From: Mycobacterium sp. SMC-4
Lineage (GTDB): Bacteria; Actinomycetota; Actinomycetes; Mycobacteriales; Mycobacteriaceae
Length of the DNA: 64,000 nt
Direction: 5' to 3'
Assembly: GCF_025263265.1 (NCBI RefSeq)
Contig: NZ_CP079869.1
Location: 2,232,001 to 2,296,000 of the forward strand
Part shown: piece after piece, positions 25,784 to 34,762 of the stretch
How the letters are laid out: each line of letters begins with the position of its first letter
Position numbering within the stretch: the first letter of the stretch is position 1
Notes under the pieces: model-generated
Told to the model about the DNA's origin: nothing
The model's input: the letters and a program-made list of their open reading frames with translations, nothing else
Database searches by the model: none
Program-made: the position numbers and the translations under genes

Positions 25784-27256
25784 TTAGGACGCCGGCCAGC
25801 CGACTGTCTTGGTCTGGGTGAAGATCTCCAGTCCCTCGATGCCGCATTGGCGGCCGATACCTGACTGCTTGTAGCCACCGAACGGAGCGTCGGCGCCGTA
25901 CCACAGACCTCCGTTGATGCCGAGAGTGCCTGTGCGGATGCGCGAGGCGACACTCTTGGCGCGCTCGAGATCCTTGGCGAACACGACGCCGGAGAGCCCG
26001 TAGATGGAATCGTTGGCGATCCGCACGGCCTCGTCGTCATCGTTGAACCCGATGACCGACAACACCGGTCCGAAGATCTCCTCTTGAGCGATGGTCATCC
26101 GGTTGTCGACGTCGGCGAACACGGTCGGCTCGACGAAATATCCCTTGGGCAGATGAGCTGGAACCTTGCCCCCGGTGACCAGCCGGGCGCCTTCCTGCTT
26201 GCCTTTCTCGATGTAGCCCAGTACCCGCTCCTGTTGACGCTTGGACACCTGCGGTCCTTGCAGCACGGAAGGATCGGTGGGGTCGCCGTACTTGTTCTTC
26301 TCCATGGCCACCTTGACGATTTCGACCGCCTCGTCGTAGCGGGAGTTGGGCACCAGGAGTCGAGTCGGCATGGCACACCCTTGGCCGGCATGCATGGAAA
26401 TGAACGCACTTCCGGCCACGGAGGCCTTCAGGTCGCCCTCGTCTTCGAGAACCAGGTAGACCGACTTCCCGCCGAGTTCGAGGAAGACCGGCTTCACCGT
26501 GTCGGCGGCGGCCTTCATCACTCTTCGCCCGGTCGCGGTCGAGCCGGTGAACGCGACCATGTCGACCAGGGGAGAGGTCGACAGCACCTCACCGACGAGG
26601 TGATCCGAGGACGGGACAATGTTGATGACACCTGGGGGGATATCCGTCTGCTCGGCGATGATCCGACCGATCCGAGTGGCGTTCCACGGGGTATCCGGGG
26701 CGGGCTTGAGCACACAGGTGTTGCCCATCGCCAGGATCGGACCGATCTTGTTCAGGATGATCTCGAACGGGAAGTTCCACGGTGCGATGACGCCGACGAC
26801 GCCGATCGGCTCTTTCCACACTTCGCGAGCCGCCGGTGTACCCATACCGAAGGCGTCCTTGTCGGGAAGCGTGCGCTTCCAATCGAATTGGTCGATCATG
26901 TCGGCAGGCCAGGTCAATGCCTCATTGAGCGGCACATCCAGCTGCGGGCCGTAGGTGCTCAGCACCGGGCATCCGACTTCGGCGACGAGCTCGGTGCGGA
27001 GTTCTTCTTTCTCAGCCTCGAGTGCGGCCTGTAGCTGGCGCAACCCGGCTGCCCGGGCTGCAGCGTTACGGGACCAGTCGGTGTTGTCGAACGCGCTGCG
27101 TGCCGCGGCCACTGCGCGTTCCATGTCGGCGCGCGTGCCGTCGGCCACCGAGCCGAGCACTTCTTCGGTAGCGGGGTTGACGTTGTCGAACCGGCGGCCG
27201 GTTTCGGACTCGACGAGCTTGCCGTCGACGAGCATCCGGGATTCATGGTTCACCAT
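25784..27256 (-). CDS. Aldehyde dehydrogenase
   Basis: 490 residues. Catalytic Cys is in MHAGQGCAMPTRLL and the general-base Glu in VFLELGGKS. NAD binding is indicated by APWNFPFEIILNKI and FTGSTATGRRVMKAA. The C-terminus GADAPFGGYKQSGIGRQCGIEGL is typical. It oxidises an aldehyde to an acid, presumably the product of the downstream alcohol dehydrogenase. The start overlaps the SDR stop by 7 bp. Confidence 0.93.
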   Translation of the reverse strand: MVNHESRMLVDGKLVESETGRRFDNVNPATEEVLGSVADGTRADMERAVAAARSAFDNTDWSRNAAARAAGLRQLQAALEAEKEELRTELVAEVGCPVLSTYGPQLDVPLNEALTWPADMIDQFDWKRTLPDKDAFGMGTPAAREVWKEPIGVVGVIAPWNFPFEIILNKIGPILAMGNTCVLKPAPDTPWNATRIGRIIAEQTDIPPGVINIVPSSDHLVGEVLSTSPLVDMVAFTGSTATGRRVMKAAADTVKPVFLELGGKSVYLVLEDEGDLKASVAGSAFISMHAGQGCAMPTRLLVPNSRYDEAVEIVKVAMEKNKYGDPTDPSVLQGPQVSKRQQERVLGYIEKGKQEGARLVTGGKVPAHLPKGYFVEPTVFADVDNRMTIAQEEIFGPVLSVIGFNDDDEAVRIANDSIYGLSGVVFAKDLERAKSVASRIRTGTLGINGGLWYGADAPFGGYKQSGIGRQCGIEGLEIFTQTKTVGWPAS

Positions 27257-28038
27257 TTACGAAGCTCTTTCACCGAGTCGGAGGCGCGGGGCGCCAGTGT
27301 GAGATAAGGAATGAAACTGCTCTTGCCACAACGAATGACTGACTCCACCACCTCGGTGAGGTGATCAGCATCCACCAAGCCGCCCTGCATGTAACCGTTG
27401 GACATCCAGAACCGGATGGCTTTGTCGAGGGCCTCCGGGTCCCAGTTCTTGTTGAACTCGGTCTGAGAATCCCCTGTGCCACCGAAACTGTCGCCGACAG
27501 CCAACCGGGTGAACGCGATCTCGGGATGCTCGATCCGCCATGCTTCGACGAGTTTGTCCAGCGCTGCCTTGCTGACCGCGTAGGCGCCCAACAAGGGCCA
27601 TGGTGTCGTATAGGAAGCGCTCAACGATGACAGGTAGATGGCCGTGCCCTGTACCTGGGCCAGGTGCGGTGCGGCCGCTGCGGTCACCAGCGAAGCACCG
27701 GTGACGTTGGTGGCGAACAGCTGTGACCACTGCTCGGCGGTGACATCGGAAAGCGGTGCCAACACGCCCATGCCGGTCGTGTACACCAGCGCGTCCAGCC
27801 CGCCGAGGCCATCGGCCACCTCGGCGAAGGCGGTCTGGCACATCTGTCCGTCGGTGGCGTCACAGGCCACGGCGAGTGCGCCGTTGCCTGCCTCTTTGGC
27901 GGCATCGACCAGCCGGTCGTACCGCCGCGCCAACAGCGCCACCCGCGCGCCCTTTTGTGCCAGTCCGACCCCGATGCACCGGCCCAGGCCCGCTGAGGCT
28001 CCGACTACGGCAATCCGCAGACCGTTGATGTCAGACAT
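27250..28038 (-). CDS. Short-chain dehydrogenase/reductase
   Basis: 262 residues from the ATG at 28038. The nucleotide motif is VVGASAGLGRCIG; the Ala and Arg of ALLARRYDRL after strand 2 suggest NADP. The active site has Ser in IYLSSLSASYTT followed by YAVSKAALDKLVEAWR. It closely resembles the SDR at 37625-38383, including the unusual WRIEHPE stretch after the YxxxK helix. It overlaps both operon neighbours by 7-8 bp. Substrate unknown. Confidence 0.87.
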   Translation of the reverse strand: MSDINGLRIAVVGASAGLGRCIGVGLAQKGARVALLARRYDRLVDAAKEAGNGALAVACDATDGQMCQTAFAEVADGLGGLDALVYTTGMGVLAPLSDVTAEQWSQLFATNVTGASLVTAAAAPHLAQVQGTAIYLSSLSASYTTPWPLLGAYAVSKAALDKLVEAWRIEHPEIAFTRLAVGDSFGGTGDSQTEFNKNWDPEALDKAIRFWMSNGYMQGGLVDADHLTEVVESVIRCGKSSFIPYLTLAPRASDSVKELRKW

Positions 28039-29311
28039 CGAGTTTTGCTCCCATCGAGCCCAGGGAAACACCGACAGCCTTCTCGAAGCGCCCCTGGTCG
28101 TAGCTTCGAACGCTGACGTCATGGTCGCCGGCCTCGGTGCGCAGCGCCCCGACGGTGCATTGTTCGCGAGTACGGTGCTGGAACGGGTCAAACGAATACC
28201 AGCGGCAGGCGTTCTCGTAGGTGATCTTGTTGATCTCGTCGTCGGGCATTCCGGCCATCACCTCGGCGAGCTCCTCGGCAGCTGTGGGCCATGAAGAGTC
28301 GGAATGCGGGTAGTCGCATTCCCAGGAGATGTTGTCGATGCCGATGTCGTGCCGCAGCTTGATGCCGATCGGGTCGGCGATGAAACACGTCATGAAGCGT
28401 TCGCGGAAGATCTCGCTGGGCAATTTGTCGCCGAAATCCTGACCGGTCCACAGGCGGTGCATCTCGTAGGTGCGGTCGAGTCGGTCGATGAAGTAGGGAA
28501 TCCACCCGGTGCCGCCCTCGGACAGCGCGAATCGGACGTCCGGGAACTCCTTGATCACGCGCGACCACAGGAGGTCTGCTGCCGCCGAACAGACATTCAT
28601 CGGCTGCAGAGTGATCATCACGTCGACGGGCGCATTCTCGGCAGTCATCGTGATCTTCCCCGAGGAGCCCAGATGAACCGACAGCACCGTACCGGTGTCC
28701 GAGAGTGCCCGCCACATCGGGTCCCAGTACTCCTCGTGGAAGCTGGGGAACCCCAATGTGGCCGGATTCTCGGTGAACGTCAGTGAGTGACAGCCTTTTT
28801 CAGCATTTCGACGGATTTCCGCTGCGCACAGGTGCGGGTCCCACAGCACAGGCAGCCCCATCGGTAGGAACCTGCCCGGATAGGTGCCGCACCACTCGTC
28901 GATATGCCAGTCGTTGTATGCCTGGGTGACCGCGAGTGCGAGGTCCTTGTCCTTGTGGGTGGCAAAGAGGCGACCGGCGAATCCGGGGAAGGAGGGGAAG
29001 CACATGGAGCCGAGCACGCCGCCGGCGTTCATATCCTTGACGCGCTCGTGGATGTCGTAGCAGCCGGGGCGCATTTCGTCGAAGGCGGTGGGCTCGACGC
29101 CGTACTCTTCGCGAGGACGGCCGGCCACGGCGTTCAGTCCGATGTTGGGCACGATGGCGCCGTTGAACGTCCACACCTCGGAGCCGTCGTCCTGACGGAT
29201 CACCCGCGGAGCTTCGTCGGCGAACTTGCCGGCGACTCTTCCTTCGAACAGGTTGGGCGGTTCGACAAGATGGTCGTCAACGCTGACCAGGATCATGTCT
29301 TCGGGCTGCAT
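28031..29311 (-). CDS. Amidohydrolase-family metal hydrolase
   Basis: 426 residues of the amidohydrolase-2 type (TIM barrel). The N-terminal VSVDDHLVEPP replaces the classical HxH with DxH, as in the decarboxylase-like subgroup. Other landmarks are SVHLGSSG, FALSEGGTGWIPYFIDRLDR and SWECDYPHSDSSWP with the late Asp. Members hydrolyse or decarboxylate ring-cleavage products and related acids. It is first gene of the operon leading to the ADH, with operator site A about 45-70 bp upstream. Confidence 0.88.
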   Translation of the reverse strand: MQPEDMILVSVDDHLVEPPNLFEGRVAGKFADEAPRVIRQDDGSEVWTFNGAIVPNIGLNAVAGRPREEYGVEPTAFDEMRPGCYDIHERVKDMNAGGVLGSMCFPSFPGFAGRLFATHKDKDLALAVTQAYNDWHIDEWCGTYPGRFLPMGLPVLWDPHLCAAEIRRNAEKGCHSLTFTENPATLGFPSFHEEYWDPMWRALSDTGTVLSVHLGSSGKITMTAENAPVDVMITLQPMNVCSAAADLLWSRVIKEFPDVRFALSEGGTGWIPYFIDRLDRTYEMHRLWTGQDFGDKLPSEIFRERFMTCFIADPIGIKLRHDIGIDNISWECDYPHSDSSWPTAAEELAEVMAGMPDDEINKITYENACRWYSFDPFQHRTREQCTVGALRTEAGDHDVSVRSYDQGRFEKAVGVSLGSMGAKLDV

Positions 29312-29356
29312 GTGGCTCCTTGTGCAGAGATGGGAAGTAACCTATCAGGATTTCAA

Positions 29357-29383
29357 GAGGAACTGTATGCTCAAAATGAAAAT
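29357..29383. promoter_or_regulatory. Operator site A of the 11-bp-register motif (weak)
   Basis: GAGGA-N6-TGCTC-N6-AAAAT, with the half-sites starting 11 bp apart. It shares TGCTCAAAATG and the following A-rich end with site F at 48021-48036. It lies upstream of the amidohydrolase operon (start 29311). It is a degenerate copy of the GAGAA-N6-TTCTC motif. Confidence 0.45.
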
Positions 29384-29441
29384 TGCCATTTACGCATGGC
29401 GTCCGATAGCTCGTACGGGCCTTGGCCCAGGTATGGAAAAC

Positions 29442-30074
29442 TCACTTTCGCAGTGCTTTTGGTGATTCCGTAACGAAGCTGAGCAGCATCCGGTCCAGAA
29501 TCGCGGCGGCTCGCCGGCGGGCGGCATCGAAGTCGGTCGCGTGCGCCACCAGGAGGGCGGCCTCCTCGACGGCGGCGACCAGCATATGGGTCAGTTCGCC
29601 GACCGGTTGATCGTCGATGGCGCCGTCGGCGATCGCCTCCCTGACCACCTCGTCGATGAGGGCCATGCTGTTGCCTTGCTGTATTGCGCGCAGTGTCTCC
29701 CATCCGAGCACCACCGGACCGTCGACGAGCATCACCTGCTGCACCTCGCGCTCGAGCGCGGCTTCGAGGAAGTCATGCAGGCCACGGGTGAGCCGCTTCC
29801 ATGCGTCGGCGCCTTTCGGCGGCGCGGCAATCGACCGTAACGTGAGGTCGCGTTCGACTTCTTCGAACACGGCCCGAAAGAGTTCCGCTTTGTCCTTGAA
29901 GTGGTGGTAGAAAGCCCCGTGCGTACCCACCCCGGACGCGACGACGAGATCTCCGATGCTGGTGTGGAAGTACCCGCATTCGACGAACAGCGAACGGCCC
30001 GCCTCGATGAGGTCTCTTCGGGTCTGGTCGCCCCGGGCTCGACGTTCGACGTCGGTGCCGCCGCGCTTGGCCAT
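29442..30074 (-). CDS. TetR-family transcriptional regulator
   Basis: 210 residues from the ATG at 30074. The N-terminal DNA-binding domain is RRDLIEAGRSLFVECGYFHTSIGDLVVASGVGTHGAFYHHFKDKAELFRAVFEE. The C-terminal ligand domain (DAWKRLTRGLHDFLEAALEREVQQVMLVDGP) is of the common TetR_C type seen in regulators of lipid or aromatic catabolism. A perfect 9-bp-arm palindrome lies in the 40-bp gap to the divergent binding-protein gene and is its likely operator. Confidence 0.92.
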   Translation of the reverse strand: MAKRGGTDVERRARGDQTRRDLIEAGRSLFVECGYFHTSIGDLVVASGVGTHGAFYHHFKDKAELFRAVFEEVERDLTLRSIAAPPKGADAWKRLTRGLHDFLEAALEREVQQVMLVDGPVVLGWETLRAIQQGNSMALIDEVVREAIADGAIDDQPVGELTHMLVAAVEEAALLVAHATDFDAARRRAAAILDRMLLSFVTESPKALRK

Positions 30075-30085
30075 GGGGTACACCA

Positions 30086-30112
30086 TAGCAACATTCATCT
30101 TGTATGTTGCTA
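30086..30112. promoter_or_regulatory. Palindromic operator between TetR and binding-protein genes
   Basis: Perfect 9-bp arms TAGCAACAT and ATGTTGCTA separated by 9 bp. The site fills most of the 40-bp gap between the two divergent starts (30074 and 30115), so occupation should repress both. The half-site TGTATGTTG recurs upstream of the P450 at 32450. Confidence 0.75.
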
Positions 30113-30114
30113 GT

Positions 30115-31260
30115 ATGGCTGACAACGAAGTTCGCGCATACGGGTCGGTGGCACCCCTGAAAGTGGGCCTGCTCAACGACTATCCGACGCAGGGCACCAC
30201 TGACAACGACACTGTCGCGGCGCTCACGCTGGTGATGGAGGAAGCTCTCGCGTCCGGTCTGATAGATCGACCGGTGGAGCTCGTGCACCGCAGCGTCGTC
30301 GGTCTGCCCAACGGTACCTACAAGGCGGTCGAGCGGGCGTTCGATGAGCTGGTCGAGGAAGGGTGCCTGGCGATCTTTGGTCCCTGGGTGTCCGACAACG
30401 TGGTGCCTCTGCGCCCGCACGTCGACGCCACCGCGCAGGCGCCGATCATCACCCTGTCAGGGTCAGAGGGTGCACTCGGAGAGTGGTGTTTTGCCCTGAA
30501 CAACGGATCGATGGCTGAGGAGCCGGTGATGCTCGCCGCCGTGATGATCGGTGACGGCCATTCCCGCATCGTGATCGCCTACGAGTCGTCGTTGATCGGC
30601 CGGGAGTACCTGGCCGGTGCCACCAAGGCGTACACCGCAGCTGGTTTGACTGTTGTCTCGGCCATGGCGATTCCACAGGTCGAAGCCGACAAGGCGGCGG
30701 TGGTGCAGGCGTTGCGCGAGGCCGAACCCGATGCTCTTGTGCACGTCGGATTCGGACATGGCTTGTGGGGTTTCTCGGACGCGTTGTCGGCGGCCGGCTG
30801 GGATCCGCCGAGGTACACCACCACCGCGTTCGAGCTTGCGCACGTCAATGCCGAATGGATGCGTCAACTGTCCGGATGGATCGGGCTCGACAGTTACGAC
30901 GAACGCAACACCGTCGGTCAGGCTTTCCTGGACCGCTTCGAGGCCCGGTATGGCCGTCGCCCGGGTCACTCGATGCCGGGGCTGGCCCACGATGCGGCGA
31001 CCGTGATCGTGCGCGGGTTGTCGATGGCTCGGCCGCTGACGGGCGAGGGAGTCAAGGACGGGATCGAGCAGGTCAAGCTCATCCCGGCGGCCAGCGGAGC
31101 GCCGGGGACGTTCCTGAGGTTCGGCCGACACATCCGCCAGGGCTGGTTGGGGTCGGATTACCTCGTCGCGCGCCGGATTCTGGGGGACGGATCGGCGCAT
31201 GTCTTTCACGCCGCACCCAGCGAGCACATCGCCCAGGCGGTCGGCGTGCAGTCAACGTAG
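30115..31260 (+). CDS. Leucine-binding-type ligand-binding protein lacking a signal peptide
   Basis: 381 residues from the ATG at 30115. The fold is that of type I periplasmic binding proteins of branched-chain amino acid ABC systems (VGLLNDYPTQG, AIFGPWVSDNVVPLRPHV, SRIVIAYESSLIGREYLAG, GLAHDAATVIVRGLS). The N-terminus MADNEVRAYGSVAPLKVG has no signal or lipobox, and upstream codons lie in the TetR gene and its operator. No permease or ATPase genes are near. It may therefore be a cytosolic sensor, as AmiC is. It converges on a DapB-like gene with a 9-bp overlap. Confidence 0.82.
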   Translation: MADNEVRAYGSVAPLKVGLLNDYPTQGTTDNDTVAALTLVMEEALASGLIDRPVELVHRSVVGLPNGTYKAVERAFDELVEEGCLAIFGPWVSDNVVPLRPHVDATAQAPIITLSGSEGALGEWCFALNNGSMAEEPVMLAAVMIGDGHSRIVIAYESSLIGREYLAGATKAYTAAGLTVVSAMAIPQVEADKAAVVQALREAEPDALVHVGFGHGLWGFSDALSAAGWDPPRYTTTAFELAHVNAEWMRQLSGWIGLDSYDERNTVGQAFLDRFEARYGRRPGHSMPGLAHDAATVIVRGLSMARPLTGEGVKDGIEQVKLIPAASGAPGTFLRFGRHIRQGWLGSDYLVARRILGDGSAHVFHAAPSEHIAQAVGVQST

Positions 31261-32325
31261 CTGTATCGCTCCGAAGACCGGGGCGGTCACGATGCCGGGG
31301 GGCTGTGCGAGCACATAGGGAATGGCGCGCACAGCGCTCATGGCGATCATGATGTGGCCCGGATGTGCGTGTGTACCGGTGGGCCGTCCGTCGTCGCCTC
31401 CGACGTCGAGTTGCAGCTCGAAGCTCGGATTGCCGGCGATGACGGCGCGGATCAGCGGTGCGCGTTGGCCGCGCTTGAGTGGCTTGAGGCCCCACTGTGG
31501 CAGGTCGCGGGTGAGCACCCATTCCTCGTGGATGGCCAGCAGCGGTCGGTCCGACCAGTGGCCTACCCAGGAAAACCGCTGTCCAACAACGGTTCCTGCC
31601 TCGATGACGCCGGCCTTGACTTCGATGTCATGTGGCAGCGTGGTGGCATCGACGGCAATCTCGATGTGAGAGAGGCTGATTCCCAGGACGTCGGCCGTGG
31701 CATTGAGGGCCTGCCGATAGGCCATGTCCAGCTTGCCGATGATCGGTGAGTCGACCGTCACGTCTTCGGGCGGTCGGCCCATTCCCATCAGGTCGACAAG
31801 CATCGGCCTACTGTCCACCGAGGAGACGTCGGTCGCCTCGTACAGGTCGATACGATCGATTCTCTTGCTCAGGCCGGTCACGGTCGTCACGAGCCGTTCG
31901 AACATGAAGCCAGGGTTCTCTCCGGCGGCGTGAAAGCGTGATCCACCCGCGCGGCAGGCGTCGACGAACGCCTCTTCGGTATCCGCGCCGTAGGTGGGCA
32001 GGTGGTTGTACGAGGTCGTGGATATCACGTTGATTCCGGCCGCAAGCAACCGGCAGATGTCCTCGGCGTTGGTTTCCACTGCGTGTGCCTTGCTTGCCGC
32101 GTGGATGACCACGTCGGGCCGCAGAGCGACGATGTCCTCTTTTGATGCCGTGGCCTCGACGCCGGAGGGCAGAGGGAGTCCGCACAACGTTGCGGCGTCG
32201 CGTCCGGCCTTGTCAGGGTCGTAGACCAACACCCCGGCCAGCTGAAAATCATCATTCTCGATCAGTTCCTGCAGCGCGGCACGACCCACCGCTCCGGTTG
32301 CCCACTGTGCGACTCGAATAGCCAA
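31252..32325 (-). CDS. DapB-like NAD(P)-dependent oxidoreductase, paralogue 1
   Basis: 357 residues. The N-terminal Rossmann domain starts VAQWATGAVGRAALQELIE, followed by VLVYDPDKAGRDAATLCG and the cofactor-side helix DICRLLAAGINVISTTSYNHLPTYG. It belongs to the dihydrodipicolinate-reductase-like/amine-dehydrogenase-like family expanded in mycobacteria, whose substrates are mostly unknown. It is not lysine-biosynthetic DapB, which is about 245 residues. It is divergent from the P450 operon at 32450. Confidence 0.8.
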   Translation of the reverse strand: MAIRVAQWATGAVGRAALQELIENDDFQLAGVLVYDPDKAGRDAATLCGLPLPSGVEATASKEDIVALRPDVVIHAASKAHAVETNAEDICRLLAAGINVISTTSYNHLPTYGADTEEAFVDACRAGGSRFHAAGENPGFMFERLVTTVTGLSKRIDRIDLYEATDVSSVDSRPMLVDLMGMGRPPEDVTVDSPIIGKLDMAYRQALNATADVLGISLSHIEIAVDATTLPHDIEVKAGVIEAGTVVGQRFSWVGHWSDRPLLAIHEEWVLTRDLPQWGLKPLKRGQRAPLIRAVIAGNPSFELQLDVGGDDGRPTGTHAHPGHIMIAMSAVRAIPYVLAQPPGIVTAPVFGAIQLR

Positions 32326-32375
32326 TCGATCACTCCTGGTTCCGCTTTCGCGCCTGACACTCGTCGTTACCTGGT

Positions 32376-32417
32376 CAACCTACATGATGGATGTTTCAAC
32401 CGACAGGATGTATGTTG
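32376..32417. promoter_or_regulatory. Imperfect palindrome upstream of P450-1
   Basis: CAACCTACAT (32376-32385) and ATGTATGTTG (32408-32417) are inverted copies matching at 9 of 10 positions. Inside, ACAT-GATGG-ATGT is a second small palindrome. TGTATGTTG is shared with the TetR operator at 30086-30112, so this TetR may also act here. It lies in the 124-bp divergent region between the DapB-like gene and P450-1. Confidence 0.5.
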
Positions 32418-32449
32418 GTCACCGACGACGAGTGAGGAGCTGTCAGGTG

Positions 32450-33685
32450 ATGGATCCGGCAACCGTCGAGGAGCTCGAACAGGGCATCCGCGACGCACAG
32501 GCGAGATTCAACGAGGGTATGGGCGCCGACGGTGATGCGTCACCCTATCCACTGTTGAAAGAGCTGCGAGCACGGGCGGGTGTACACCCCGGTTGGCCGG
32601 AGATGGGCGTGGCCGGCAATCCAGCCGGCGGACCGCAGACCTACACGGCGTATTCCTTCGACGCTGTCAAGGCGATCTTCACCGACAACGTCACCTTCAG
32701 CACGCGGTGCTATGAGGACATCGTCCGGCCCCTGCAGGGCCCCACAATCCTGGAGATGCAGGAACCCGAGCACGCGATCTACCGGAAGCTGCACGAGTTC
32801 GCCTTCGCGAGGTCGTCGATGAAGCGCTGGGACACCGAACTGGTGGGACCCCTGGTCGACACGACGATCGCCAAGATCAAAGACGCCAAGCGCGCCGACC
32901 TCGTCGACACCGTATTCAACCCGATCCCGGTGCGGGTGATCGCGGCCCTGCTGGGACTGCCCCAATCCGACGTGCTGTGGTTCCATCGGCTCGCGATCGA
33001 CCTGCTCGGTTTCCGCGCCGACATGGATCGGGCAATGCAGGCCTCAGCCGAGCTCAAAGAGTATTTCGTGGGGATTCTGGCCGATCGGCGTGCCGAACCG
33101 AAGGACGACATGGTGTCCATCTTGGCCTCGGCCGAGGTCAACGGCGTCAAGATGACCGACGAGCAGATCTACGGATTCATGCGCAACCTGTTGCCCGCCG
33201 GTGCGGAGACCACTGCACGGTCGACGGCCAGCCTGGCGTTCGCGCTACTGACTCACCCCGACCAGCTCGACGCGGTACGAAACGACCGCAGTCTGTTACC
33301 CCAGGCAATCGAAGAGGGGATCCGCTGGGAAACACCACTGTTGAACTTCATGAGGGAAGTCACCTGCGACACCGAGATCGGCGGAGTGCAGGTGCCGAAG
33401 GGCTCGACGATGATGCTCAGCCTCGGCAGTGCCAACCACGACGAGGCGCGCTGGGATGAACCGGAGAAGTTCGACATATTCCGGGAACGCAAACCTCATA
33501 TCGGTTTCGCCCACGGTGCCCACGTCTGCCTCGGAATGCACTTGGCGCGACTGGAGAGCATGAAGATGTTCAATGCGCTGTTCGATGAGTTGCCCAACCT
33601 GCGCCTTGACCCCGAGGCTCCGAGGCCGTTCATCACCGGCACGATGTTTCGCTCGCCATCACGTCTCGACGTGGTGTGGGATTGA
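32450..33685 (+). CDS. Cytochrome P450 (P450-1)
   Basis: 411 residues from the ATG at 32450, preceded by GAGGAG; a longer frame extends through the operator and is rejected. The I-helix reads LLPAGAETTARS, ExxR is EGIR in IEEGIRWETPLL, and the haem-binding loop is FAHGAHVCLGMHLARLE with the axial Cys. It is a soluble bacterial class I P450 and needs a ferredoxin and reductase that are not adjacent. It is followed after 11 bp by DapB-like paralogue 2, so the pair is an operon. Confidence 0.94.
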   Translation: MDPATVEELEQGIRDAQARFNEGMGADGDASPYPLLKELRARAGVHPGWPEMGVAGNPAGGPQTYTAYSFDAVKAIFTDNVTFSTRCYEDIVRPLQGPTILEMQEPEHAIYRKLHEFAFARSSMKRWDTELVGPLVDTTIAKIKDAKRADLVDTVFNPIPVRVIAALLGLPQSDVLWFHRLAIDLLGFRADMDRAMQASAELKEYFVGILADRRAEPKDDMVSILASAEVNGVKMTDEQIYGFMRNLLPAGAETTARSTASLAFALLTHPDQLDAVRNDRSLLPQAIEEGIRWETPLLNFMREVTCDTEIGGVQVPKGSTMMLSLGSANHDEARWDEPEKFDIFRERKPHIGFAHGAHVCLGMHLARLESMKMFNALFDELPNLRLDPEAPRPFITGTMFRSPSRLDVVWD

Positions 33686-33696
33686 GAGGCCACAAC

Positions 33697-34749
33697 ATGA
33701 CACGCGTTATCCAATGGGCCACCGGTGTCACCGGCATGATGTCGCTGCGCCACGTCATCGGCAGAAAAGATCTGGAACTCGTCGGGGTTCGCGTGTACGA
33801 CCCCGCCAAGTCGGGTATCGACGCGGGTGCTCTGTGCGGACTCTCCGGCACCGGCGTGCTGACCAGTGCGAACCGCGACGAGGTGATCAACACCGACGCC
33901 GACGTGGTGCTCTACATGGGCAAGGTGGAAACCGATACACCGGGCTGTTTCCGCGACGTCTGTGAACTGCTGGCGTCGGGTAAAAACGTGGTGGCCACCG
34001 GCAGCAGGTTCATCCATCCGCGCTCCCTCGACGCCGGTTTGGCGGACGCCATCGAATTAGCCTGTCGCACTGGGGGATCCTCTTTTCTCGGGCTAGGTCT
34101 GTACCCCGGCTTCTTCGGCGAATCACTGGTACCGGTCCTCGCGCGTCTGACCGAACGAACCAGCCGCATCAGCGTGCGGGAGGTCCTGAACTACTCGACG
34201 TATGCCAGTCACGACCTGATCTTCAACGCCATGGGGTTCGGCTATCCGCCCGAAGACACCACGCCGCTGCTGACCAACCCGGAGTATGCGGCGAGTGCGT
34301 GGATCGGTAGCGCCACGGTTCTGGCGCAGGCGCTCGGACTGCAGATCCATGGTGTCGAGGGGTTCCGTGAGGTGGCGACGACACCACGCGCATTGAACGT
34401 GGCCGCCGGTGAGATCCCCGCGGGGACGGTCGGCGCGATGCGGTTCGGCGTCGTGGTGGACTGCGGTGAAACTACGATCTCGGTCGAACATCTGACCCGG
34501 ATGGCCGACGATCTCGCGCCGGACTGGCCGGCGGAGATCGGCTACGAGGTGGGCTTCGAAGGCGCGCCGAACATGCGGCTACACCTGGTGATCGGTTCGC
34601 ACGATCAAGACCATGCCGAGCAGGGCTGTCTTGCCACGGCCATGCACGCGATCAACGCGATTCCCGCGGTCATTTCCGCTGAGCCCGGACTGTACGACTT
34701 GTCGACCATCTCGGCATTCACCCCGCACTGGACCAATCGCCGACAGTAG
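33697..34749 (+). CDS. DapB-like NAD(P)-dependent oxidoreductase, paralogue 2
   Basis: 350 residues from the ATG at 33697. The start TRVIQWATGVTGMMSLRHVIG is the same dinucleotide-binding pattern as paralogue 1, followed by VRVYDPAKSGIDAGALCG and CELLASGKNVVATGSRFIHP. The C-terminal half has the conserved GEIPAGTVGAMRFGV and LAPDWPA segments. It is cotranscribed with P450-1, so it may act on a P450 product. Reaction unknown. Confidence 0.8.
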   Translation: MTRVIQWATGVTGMMSLRHVIGRKDLELVGVRVYDPAKSGIDAGALCGLSGTGVLTSANRDEVINTDADVVLYMGKVETDTPGCFRDVCELLASGKNVVATGSRFIHPRSLDAGLADAIELACRTGGSSFLGLGLYPGFFGESLVPVLARLTERTSRISVREVLNYSTYASHDLIFNAMGFGYPPEDTTPLLTNPEYAASAWIGSATVLAQALGLQIHGVEGFREVATTPRALNVAAGEIPAGTVGAMRFGVVVDCGETTISVEHLTRMADDLAPDWPAEIGYEVGFEGAPNMRLHLVIGSHDQDHAEQGCLATAMHAINAIPAVISAEPGLYDLSTISAFTPHWTNRRQ

Positions 34750-34762
34750 GTGGTCGACGGGA

